A DNA stretch of 64,000 bases, taken from assembly GCA_030374765.1 (NCBI GenBank), contig JARGXX010000075.1, forward strand, positions 1,116,001-1,180,000, written 5' to 3'. Source of the DNA: Agarophyton chilense. Its lineage: Eukaryota; Rhodophyta; Florideophyceae; Gracilariales; Gracilariaceae. This document shows, one piece after another, positions 1 to 8,931 of the stretch (position 1 is the first letter of the stretch; the number at the start of each line of letters is the position of its first letter). The notes below the pieces were generated by a model. It saw only the letters and a list, made by a program, of their open reading frames with translations, did not search any database and had not been told where the DNA came from. A program made the translations under genes and the position numbers.

Positions 1-1
1 A

Positions 2-1123
2 CCAGTGGTGCTGGTTCCGAAACCTGGTGGTTCTTTACGAGTCTGCATCGATTATCGAAAACTGAACGCAGTTACAGTTCGGGATACATACCCGTTGCCT
101 CAAATGGACGAATGTATTGACAGCTTAGGAGAAGCGAACGTGTTTACCACGTTGGACGCCAACTCTGGCTATTGGCAGGTGCCTGTAGCGGAAGAAGACC
201 AAGGCCAAACCGCATTTGCGTGTCACGCCGGTCTCTACCGTTTCAAAAAGATGCCCTTTGGCTTAACGAATGAACCGGCTGTATTCCAGCGTACTCTGGA
301 CATCTTGCTCTCAAGATACAAGTGGAAGACTTGTTTAGTCTATTTGGACGATGTGATTATCTTTTCCCAGGATGTAGAAAGCCATTTACGGCATGTCGAG
401 GAGATCCTCAAAGCACTACAGAGCGCAGGTATCACCTTGAAGTTCAAGAAATGCGAATGGTTCGCTGGCACCGTCCGGTACTTAGGACACGTGATCAAAC
501 CGGGACAGCTTGCCATTCAAGAGGCACAGACAGCGGCTCTCCGCGAAGTACAACCTCCGTCGACACAGAAGCAATTCCGTTCTTTCTTCGGCTTGTGCAA
601 CTTCTATCGACGATTCGTGCCGCGATACTCGCATATAGCGGCACCGCTCAACGCAAAGCTGCCTAAAGGACAACCAGTACAGCTGGAACAAGTAAGACAA
701 GCTGAAGTGGAAGCGTTCAAAACGCTGAATACAAAGATTATTACAGTCCCAGTCTTGGCGCTGCCCATCCCCAACCTGCCATACTCAGTGGATACCGACT
801 CTAGCGAGTACCAAGTAGGGTGTGCCCTTTTTCAAACACACCCTGATGGTGAACGCAAACCCATTGGTTTCTGGTCAAGATCGCTGAACGGAGCTGAGAA
901 GAAGTATTCAGTTTCAGAAAAGGAATGCCTTGCAGTCGTTTGGGCTCCAACCACATTGCGACCGTATCTCCAAGGAGAACGTTTTACCGTCAACACGGAT
1001 CATTCGTCTCTACGATGGTTACTGTCCATTATAGACCCGTCTTGTCGTCTCACACGATGGCGCTTACGACTTTCTGAATTCGATTTCGGAGTAAAGTATA
1101 AGAAGGGATTGGCCAATTTTTAA
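2..1123 (+). pseudogene. Ty3-A pol fragment: reverse transcriptase and RNase H
   Basis: This open frame runs in from the left edge of the window. It starts inside the RT palm (CIDYRKLNAVT, then FTTLDANSGYWQV) and contains the catalytic VYLDD box near residue 115. The thumb signature SFFGLCNFYRRFVPRYS follows, then an RNase H domain starting at about residue 262 (SVDTDSSEYQVGCALFQ) with SVSEKECLAVVWA and NTDHSSLRWLL. A TAA at 1121-1123 interrupts the conserved ADALSRL motif, which continues in the same frame directly after it, so the stop is a mutation and not the natural end of pol. The enzyme would copy element RNA into DNA in the cytoplasmic particle. It is very close to the RT of Ty3-C in motif spacing. 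Confidence 0.9.
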
Positions 1124-2184
1124 GCTGACGCGCTATCGCGACTCAAATCACTGGGCGAAACCCAAGGCAAAATCGATGAAGAGATACCTTGCTTCTACAT
1201 GGAGACCCATTCACCATCTTTGAAGAAGAGGAACAAGAGACCCTTGATGATTATTTGGATGCGGACCCGTTCCTTGCATTAGCAGACACTGATTCTTCAG
1301 TTCAACTCGAGCGAATCTCGTGCACTGAGCTCCTCAATGCGTAACAGGCCGATACGTGTTGTGCGTCGATACGCTCTCGTCCTAACGGGGGGGAGGAGCT
1401 CCCCTTTGCACTCGATTCACGAGGAACACTGTTAAGACATGTCGAAAAGCATGATAAAATCGTGATTCCACACGTCTTGAAGATTCGAGTACTCTATCTG
1501 GCACACTACAGCAGGCTGTCTGGTCATCCAAGAGGAACGTTGCCGCTTCAGGCTGAACCGTCAGGTGAAGCGCCATTCGCTGTTCCGCCGATATCAGGTC
1601 CTATCCCTCGTGGGCAGGAAGAAGAAGACGTATCGCCTCATGTCGTGGTGCAAGCACCATCGTCTACCGAACAGTGGTCAGAATCCGATAAACCGAAGGA
1701 AGTTCATCCACGAATGGAATTGAGAAGTAGCAAGGAGTACGCTTCTATTGAACCTGGAAAACACGATAGCTCTTTATCTGAGAAAGGTTCTCAAGGAATG
1801 AGTACACTGCCCCTTCGGGCAGAACCACAGTTAGTCGACGAGCGAACTCTTAGCGACGCGGAGACTGCTAACACAGAGACGCTTGGGTCAGCCCTAAGGC
1901 ATTTCAAACCTGTTAACAGGAGTCTCGCGCCAACAGCGAAAGCATTGAGAAACGTCCAGGAATATGTTATGGATCGCATATGTGAACATGGCGAGCATGA
2001 AGATACCAGAGAATTACTGTATCGAGTCCGTTGGTACGTTTTTCCTCCGGAAGCGGATACGTGGGAACCTATAGCTCATATCCTCCGTTCGCAACTCGTG
2101 CGATATCATCGACGCATGCGATTACCACTCCCCAGGGAGATCGACTCCTCGATAGTCGGGCTCATGGGCACATCTCATTTCTAA
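1124..2184 (+). pseudogene. Ty3-A integrase remnant and chromodomain
   Basis: After ADALSRL the frame shifts near 1200 and an acidic linker follows. The start of the integrase zinc-binding domain is seen at about 1485-1530 (VLYLAHYSRLSGHP). The expected next block of that domain and the whole DDE catalytic core are missing: the frame runs straight into a linker rich in Glu, Pro and Ser, as if about 900 bp had been deleted. The last 90 residues (1462-2184 frame) hold a chromodomain with YRVRWYVFPPEADTWEP, a fold that in chromoviruses binds modified histones and steers integration. Comparison with Ty3-E, which retains the core, shows what is absent. This copy cannot encode a working integrase. 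Confidence 0.82.
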
Positions 2185-2455
2185 GTATGGGCTACCAAGG
2201 TAGTAAAAACTCGAAAGGGGAGAAGAATACAAGAAGTCATGTGGAAGAAAAGTGAGAACTCGCAAGCACAGGACATTTACTGATTATCACTTAGGAAGAA
2301 CTCGAGAAGCGAGAGGGAAATTATGAAACTCGAGAAGTGAGAAGAGATGAAGACTAGAAGATAAGAAGGGAACGTGAAGACACGAAGTCACCGGAGTTTT
2401 ATTGGTATCAAGATATCACCACAAGGGTGTTGACTAGGAGTCTTTTCTAGGATTA
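2185..2455 (+). other. Ty3-A non-coding spacer between pol and the antisense gene
   Basis: I find no convincing gene here. The stretch repeats variations of short purine-rich phrases such as CTCGAGAAG and GAAGTGAGAAG. It is nearly identical, inverted, to 18457-18755 in Ty3-B, so it is a genuine part of the element. It is the shared 3' side of two converging genes: pol on + ends at 2184 and the antisense gene on - ends at 2456. An AATAAA-like signal for the antisense transcript is visible in the Ty3-B copy (ccaataaaactcc near 18508). Confidence 0.7.
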
Positions 2456-4282
2456 TCAAAGAGACGTGCGAGCACGCAGGTTCGAAAGAAGCTGGGCGCG
2501 ATCACCCTCAACTTGGTCCACGGGAAAGCCCACATCTAAGAGGAACTGCCATAGCGGATCCAAGCCTGGATCTCCGACCGGCACTGCACTCGGTTGTTTG
2601 GTAAACCCATGAGAGTACTCTTGAGCAACTCCCGCCGCTGCGGATTGATCGACGGAAGTCGATACGCTTGCCAGCTCTGGCTCGTCCTCGTAGCTGAGTC
2701 CAGCCTCAGCTCCTGGCGCTTCCTCATACGGTTCCTCTCCGTTTTCGGATGGAGTAGCATCGTACACGTATCTAGTAAGCTGGTTCGGTGGCATGTCACG
2801 CGGATTCTTCCGAAGAAAGCGAGCCTGCTCGAAGGTGATCAACTGGCGCGTCCAGGGGTCGTACCAAACGAAATCTCCAGCACTTTCTGTTAGTCCAGGA
2901 GAATGGTCGTAGCGTCTTGCACGGGTTCCGCGAGCGGATTGATCAGCAGGCACTCCAGACCAGTCGACACCGTCGATTACATCCACAAGATGGAGGAAGT
3001 CGGCATGGTTCGCACGGGATCCCACGACAAGGGAAAGATCGAGTTCTCTCGCATACTTTCGCGCTGTGGGCGACATGTACCAAACTCTAAAGGTATCATA
3101 AGCATCCCACAGGCGGAAGACGGCCATCTTGGCGATAAACTCGGTGTAAACCACCGTCCAATATCCCGAGAACCGGTCGTTAACCAACGCGGACCCGATG
3201 TAGGAGATTGCCGGTGGGAGCTCCACAGGGCAACCACGATGACTCTCGATCGCCGCCCAATGCTCCGGAATACCGATGTAGCGCCCGGAGCGCGCGATCC
3301 GCCGGATGCGGTCAATCTCGATCATTTGATACCGCATCAAATAGCACAAACGTGATCGAGTACGACGTTCCCGACGCGGATAATCCTAATAGGGAATGTC
3401 ACGCTTTCGAAGGAAGCGGAACTCCGCACGGAGAAGAGGTTGCTGAAAGCAGAGAGCTGCATCACGCACACCGCACATACCCCGCCAACCGCTAACATCG
3501 ACTTCATCGAGTGTCTCGATATACGAGTGACCTTCACCGTCGGTACGGGCTTTCCAGGTATCTAGTGCCCAGTCCTGCGGGAGGAGAACCGTACTGATGA
3601 ATATGTAAAGACGCTGGTAAATCAGCTTGGTGAACCGCGTACGGGCTTCGTACAAGGTTTCCGTTAAATATCGCGCAATCGCGTTGTCTGGCAAAGCAAT
3701 ATGTCTCGCCCAGTCGTCGCTATGAATCGCGTGTTCCGGAATACCATCAGGGAAGTACCCACCGTGTACATACTGTTGTATCAACGCGTCATCGGGGATA
3801 GCAACTGGATCAAACCAGGGCGCTTGCGCGAAAAGTTCAACGTTGTCGAGAGGATCTCGTCCATAGAAATCCGCAGGGTGCGGGTAGCTCCGCTGAGCAC
3901 GACGAGAAAAAGCTCGAATCACACCCTCAGGGGCGACGTAAGCCGCGTTCGGTATCGGAGCCACGGTTGGCTGAGGTAACTGTACCGACCGGAATCCTGT
4001 GTACGGGGTGGGGAGCGAACGGTATGGACCGAGTTGAGAAGTAGGCTGCCACTCAGAACCAGCAGTGTTTGACGGAGCTCCAGAAGGCACATCCTCAGAG
4101 GAGGGCTGAAACGGGTTGGACCCGGCGTTCGGATCCATCGCGAGAGATCGAGCTGAAGAACGGTGAGGAACAGAATGCTGTTGAGAACTGTAAGAGTTGG
4201 TCGTGCGGCGAGGAATTCGTGATGACGATGAGTACCCGGAACACCGGTCCGACTGCGTATAAACGCTTCTTGCGTCCCCCAT
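2456..4282 (-). pseudogene. Antisense accessory gene of Ty3-A (aORF-A)
   Basis: A 609-codon reading frame on the strand opposite gag-pol, lying between pol and the 3' LTR. Its ATG at 4282 is 24 bp inside the LTR edge. One in-frame TAG at 3386-3388 splits it into 298 and 297 residue parts in the same frame. The N-terminal 110 residues are rich in Ser, Pro and Asn. The middle has aromatic-rich blocks (DPLDNVELFAQAPWFDPV, YVHGGYFPDGIP) and the second half has VELPPAISYIGSAL and FIAKMAVFRLWDAYD. The C-terminal 110 residues are acidic. I recognise no known domain, signal peptide or membrane segment. Two further copies (15953-18456 and about 22979-24874) show the coding frame is conserved. It may be an env-position accessory protein or a late regulatory protein; the function is unknown. 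Confidence 0.8.
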
Positions 4283-4296
4283 GGTTCGCGCTTAAC

Positions 4297-4304
4297 GAGG
4301 GGGG
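4297..4304 (+). promoter_or_regulatory. Polypurine tract of Ty3-A
   Basis: A GAGGGGGG run lies two bases before the LTR start TGTAGT at 4307. This is where LTR retroelements place the primer for plus-strand DNA synthesis. The same tract stands, inverted, beside the Ty3-B LTR at 15931-15938, and a longer one beside the Ty3-C LTR. Confidence 0.75.
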
Positions 4305-4625
4305 TATGTAGTATTCTACTATGTCGGGGAATCCGATAGGATGTTTTTTCGCGAAGACGCGGTTGGAACTCATAAGTGAGTGATGTCATCAAACTTGTGA
4401 TATGAAACGGCACACCGCGTAGGATGCCAAGAGGCAGGGTACATTAGTGGAACACGTGGTATCACCAGTGGACTGGCTTGCAACGGCGCATGTAGTGGCG
4501 ATCCACGTGGCAGGTTTTACTACCCTTTGTAGCTAGACGTCCATTAGGGACCATACCAATACAGTGGTTTGGCTAAGTGGCTGACCACTGGTTATTATTT
4601 ATATATTTATTTGGACACTCACCCT

Positions 4626-4647
4626 GGTACACAGTATATAGTGTACC
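4626..4647. promoter_or_regulatory. TATA-centred inverted repeat in the Ty3-A LTR
   Basis: The 22-base site has seven-base arms GGTACAC and GTGTACC around AGTATATA, so it reads as a TATA box on both strands. The Ty3-B LTR keeps an imperfect version around 15588-15609 (GGTGCAC, TATATACT, GTGTGCC). Its position in the LTR, between gag-pol sense transcription and the antisense gene, would suit a bidirectional core promoter. That role is inference. Confidence 0.4.
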
Positions 4648-4717
4648 AGAGGTGAGCACCGACTCCAAGTAAAGGAGACAACATGGGCCTCATGACTATT
4701 CTGTTCCTCGCTTAGGA

Positions 4718-5404
4718 TGATGGTTAGGGAAAGGTTGAAGGAAAGGTTGAAGGATGAAAGGAAAGTTCGCCAGCTCTGGCTTGGATTTACTTGGAGGCGC
4801 TCAATCTCTCACTTATATACAACTCAAAAACGTCAGCCAACTAGACGCCAACCCAGAGTAAACCCTAGACTACAAATCAGGGACACCCAATACTACCAAT
4901 CATATTCAAGCAAGACATTAACCCTAGCCAAAGTTCATTGCAGCACAAAACAAGGCAATACAACAGTGCACAGCACATCATTACACTGACGTGTGAACAA
5001 ATCCAATATGCCAGCACACGCTTCTTGCAATCCGTCTCCATACACGTTCACCTTCCAGCACAGTACACCAAGTCTTCTGTAATACACATGACACGCTCTT
5101 CTCCAAGTACATTCGTTACACCTTGTGAGACGTGTACATAGTTCACCAGCTGGACATCTTGAACAGCGTGCACAATAGTACAAGTAGACAACGTGCACAC
5201 GTGTACTCCAGAAAATCCCAATAGTGCCATACCACTTGTACACACCACATTGCAGGTGCATACTTGCAGTAGCCAACCACAGCACGAGTTCACATTGAGG
5301 TACAGCTGATACGCATATGCGCTTTTCCAGAGGCACCCTCCAAAACAGCCCATGCTCTCCTGCACATATGGTTTTCAGTGACAGCATAGGCCTTTGCACC
5401 AACA
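4718..5404 (-). repeat. Copia-type solo LTR, copy 1
   Basis: A 687-bp LTR that on the - strand begins TGTTGGTGCAAA and ends CCATCA. It is flanked by a perfect 5-bp duplication TAGGA (4713-4717 and 5405-5409). The empty site is preserved in Ty3-B at about 15515-15530 (AAGGAATCCTAAGCG), which proves insertion into the Ty3 LTR. The family is tied to Ty1/copia because copy 2 is followed by a primer site and a copia gag-pol. Confidence 0.92.
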
Positions 5405-5665
5405 TAGGATTCCTTAACCGGAGATCTGGACGAGGTATAATAGATAGTCAGCCCCCAACCACTTCACGAACCGTCTCGGACCTACGTTCCATCAATGTTT
5501 TACAGTTGCACTGTTCACCCTCGCTGGCGAGTAGTGGCCTTACACCCCACTCCCAGCTCGCTGGTGTTGTAGCTTTACCCCCCCTTTTCCTTCGCCGCAA
5601 ACGACCCATCGGCAGTCCGAACGCTTTGGCAGGTGTCTGCTCTCTCCGTTAGAGCGGATACTACA

Positions 5666-6042
5666 TTCAGGTACTCTCGCTCTTTCGCCGATTGTCGGTC
5701 TCGGGAGCGGAGTTCGGCAAGGAAGGCGCCCTGAGACGCCTTGAAGTATCCCATTTGTGTGATGGGCACATGAGGACCTCGCTCAAAGACACTGCCTTCT
5801 CAAACCAACGTAGCAGAGTTAAGCTCGGTAACCACTCTGGCATACTCGCGCCGCTTGGGCTCTGCAGTCGCCCAAGCGGCACGCACAGCGACAGAAAGAT
5901 CTGGGCCTGCCGCGCCAGCAGCACTCGATACGATGTTTCCGTTACGATTCATTTCCGCCTTAGCACTCTGAGTGTGCTATTCAGAACCTGCCACCTCCTC
6001 TTGCGTTGAAGGGGATTTCTCAGTGATCAGAGAATTGGACAT
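5666..6042 (-). pseudogene. Truncated unknown gene cut by the Ty3-A LTR
   Basis: On the - strand an ATG at 6042 opens a frame (starting MSNSLITEKSPSTQEE) that runs 125 codons to the edge of the Ty3-A LTR, with two in-frame stops. The coding character is plain: Ala- and Arg-rich middle (AVRAAWATAEPKRREYARVV) and a later block ITQMGYFKASQGAFLAELRS. I do not recognise the family. A gag protein of another retroelement is one possibility, given the surroundings. Confidence 0.4.
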
Positions 6043-6689
6043 AACCTGCACATCTGGGAGACAGCTGCACAGTCGTCCCCCTCGATTAACAAGGTGACGC
6101 TCACGTGATCACGTGTCGAAATGCCCACTCGCTATTTCCAGAAGAGCTTCACTCGCATACTCTAGATACGCGCCCGGCTGATTGGGCTCACATGAGCCCA
6201 GTTCTGTTTTCCAAAAGAAATTAGTAAAAATCGCTGGTTTCTACTCTGCAGCGGCTTATTCTATTTTTTAAGTAAGTACCTAATTCTCGAACCATGTTCC
6301 TCCTGCTTTAAAGTACATTCCTTACACAGTTGTCTTCAGTTACAGCAGCTCAGTGGTTTCACGACCGCTTGGAGACTGATAAAAACAGAGTTCAGACCTC
6401 GCTGAGTTCAGTGTAACTCGAAAACTCCTACGGGAGCTCGACTAATTCTAAAAATTATTATGGTCTAAGAACGCAGTTGCGTCCACTTGAACAGCAGACA
6501 GAATAATGTGACATCTGCTAAAGGGATTGTTTCGTCAGAGACCATAATATATCTAGCAAGTTGAATAACGCGGATTGAATTAGTAGGGGGCTTAAAGTAA
6601 TTTGAATTTTGCTTTAAACTTTTAAAAGATGCCTCTAAAAAGCCTCAAAGACGCATGTTGACACACGAACGTCACTATTTTTGATTAAG
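6043..6689. other. No gene recognised
   Basis: AT-rich sequence between the truncated gene and the piggyBac remnant. I see no supported ORF or repeat. It may include the 3' end of the piggyBac element, but I could not identify a terminal repeat or a TTAA target pair with confidence. Confidence 0.5.
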
Positions 6690-8931
6690 TATTGCTCGAA
6701 ATGTGATTAATGTCACGCAGATGATCTATAAAACACTCCCGACTGGTTTTGCTGTGACATATATAGACATCCATATCATTGTACTTTTTGCATTCTGAAA
6801 AAACAAATTTGGATTAGTAAGTGGTCTTGCAGACTTTGCATCGTCCTTGGTATGTTTGAGGCGTCAAAGAACCCTCAATTTTCCTTCTTTTTCGATTGGT
6901 CTCCATTAAATGAATGTTGGTTCCAGCCATATATGGGTTTTCTATTTGATCTTCCTCTTTACATTCTATTTTCATAGTTCAAATAGCATCCCAGTTGTTA
7001 TCTATTAATCCGTCTGCGAGATTACAATAAAAATTATGCGGTGTAGGATTCAATGTCTTTCCATATGCACCCTTGTAAAGATTCAAAGCATCAACCACGC
7101 ACATTGCCAGCAAAGAAGTATTCACTCTGAAAGACCATTCTTTCACTTTAATCTTCTTTTCCATATTCAGATCATCTTGACGTGACCGATTGTGCCTATC
7201 AATTTTTGATAAACAAGAATAGTACTCCTTACAAACTTCTGGGATAGCAATGGAAAGCGGAATTTTCTTTGTTATTTCATAAGTTACCCTCCATCTTTCA
7301 CAAGAATTGGGAGTTCCTGGTTGGGTACTGCTACAAGTGCTGGTAAAATATCTCCTCTCGCGGTCCACCCAGAGCACAGAAATCATTTTTCGATCCAATT
7401 CAGGCAGTTTCGAGACCATTGACACGTGCTGGCCTCGTGCCGTCATCTTAAGTCCGGAAATATGTTTCATAGGAAACCTTCTGGTGGCTGGTTTTACGAC
7501 CCCAATAAATCGCATTTCTGCTCTTAAAAGTTCTTCAGCGGTTTCAACAGATGCAAAATATGAATCGGCACAAACGATTTGATCAGTTGTGAACCAATTT
7601 TCAACAAGCCTTATTAATACAGCTTTGCCATGTGCATGCTATGATTCAAAAGGCTGTACATCTCGTTGCGTAGCTCCCATCGTGATTTCTATTTTGAGAA
7701 TAATTTCACACCTTCCAAAACACACTGTCTTTTATTCACAACAATTTTCAGGTTTCCTATCAAGAGCAGTGTAGTGTGGAAGTCCAATTTCAATCCAGTT
7801 CCCCCCGATTCTATACCAACGTGACATACTTTCGTCCACGGACAAAGTGTGTGACGGAGTTACGAACGCTTTCCGATGGTCATTTATAGCTTTCACAAAC
7901 TCAGAAATGCATGACCATCTGCATTTTTCTGATTTTTGATCGTTTTCAGAGCCACTGAAAACGATGAATTGCCTTATATGTTCAAACCAATTTCGTGACA
8001 TGATCTTTCCGAGCTACGGAGATTCGATATATTTAGAACACGTGTCTCTAGACCAAAGTAATCTTCTATTTCAAAACTCGAAGCGTGTCATTAGCACCAT
8101 CAAACCGAAAAACTTCAAAATTTCACCTTCTGTAGTCTACTTTAAGCCTTTTTCTTCCAGCCGAGAGTTGGGACATCGAACTATATTTTCAAAATAAGCT
8201 ACAGGAAACATCCACATGAATAAATCGTATGGGGAGAGTCCCAAAGGTTCATGAATGGCGGAGATAAAAACTCCAACAGGTCCCGTAACTTTCCATTGAT
8301 GCATTTGCACTGGACCATTCAGAGTCAAGGATATACTTTCAGTTGTCCATTTCGTCGAATGAACTTCCACAAAGCTCTATTGCGTGTCACTGTTTGTCAC
8401 AGTAGAAGGGCTCAACGGATTCATTCTATGACATTGATCGCCATCCGTGACAGTAATTTGCTCTTCATTGTTGGAAGCTTCATTAGTAATAGCAGCACCA
8501 TTTATCTCCACGTTGGAATTGATGGCTTGTTGAGCAGTTTCCTGAACCGTGACATGATCGCCGGCTTTTACATTGCAAAGTTTGAGAGTGCATATTTTCT
8601 CGCGACCTGGTAGCTCGAAGTTTATCGTGACAAAAGTGTGTCTCCGATTATTTTTGACAACAACGTCCACTTTTGTAACACTTCCGCTGACCAGTTTTGT
8701 TTTCCATTGCGTGCCAAAGAAGCTTTTACAGTCGCTCTGTGATGTGGTGAGACGTGCGCGGGTACGTACTCTGTTTCCCACTACACACCGGGGATCCATA
8801 GATGAGGACATATTTGATAAATTATGAAAGAATGAAGTAAAGATTATGTGTTTACAGGTTGTGGAAGATCGTTCGTGATCTTTGAGGTCAACGCCAGAGA
8901 AGAAGAGAGCGTTGACCACGTCTAGGCACAA
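6690..8931 (-). pseudogene. piggyBac-like transposase, decayed
   Basis: Read on the - strand the pieces follow the order of a piggyBac transposase. An N-terminal segment (8931-8377) contains TQWKTKLVSGSVTKVDVVV. Next comes the catalytic entry (8370-8137). Then a segment at 8001-7732 has FEHIRQFIVFSGSENDQKSE and the first catalytic Asp in LSVDESMSRW. The RNase H-like end (7515-6979) has a YYSCLSKIDRHNRSRQDD block followed by NTSLLAMCVVDALNLYKG. Finally, 6978 to about 6700 encodes a Cys-rich tail (CKVCKTTY, then SECKKYN and ICHSKTSRECF), the domain that binds the element ends. At least four frameshifts or stops separate these pieces, so it is inactive. Confidence 0.8.

Larger units (their letters stand above)
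1..5665 (+). mobile_element. Ty3/gypsy element Ty3-A, 3' part
   Basis: The 3' portion of a Ty3/gypsy LTR retrotransposon whose 5' half lies outside the window. In order on the + strand it has reverse transcriptase and RNase H, a broken integrase, a chromodomain, a non-coding stretch, a long gene on the opposite strand, a purine-rich tract and a 3' LTR ending in ACTACA at 5665. The LTR is interrupted by a copia-type solo LTR. A second copy of its 3' part (Ty3-B) lies at 15263-18851 in inverted orientation and defines the common edges. The chromodomain places it with chromoviruses. A target duplication cannot be tested because the 5' end is not visible. Confidence 0.88.
4307..5665 (+). repeat. 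3' LTR of Ty3-A (carries a nested solo LTR)
   Basis: The LTR starts TGTAGTATTC and ends GGATACTACA, giving a TGTAGT/ACTACA terminal inverted repeat. Without the nested insertion and its duplicated 5 bases it is about 667 bp, matching the 666-bp uninterrupted copy at 15263-15928. It would provide the promoter and polyadenylation signals of the element. It is also the only region upstream of the antisense gene, so antisense transcription probably starts in it. Confidence 0.87.
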
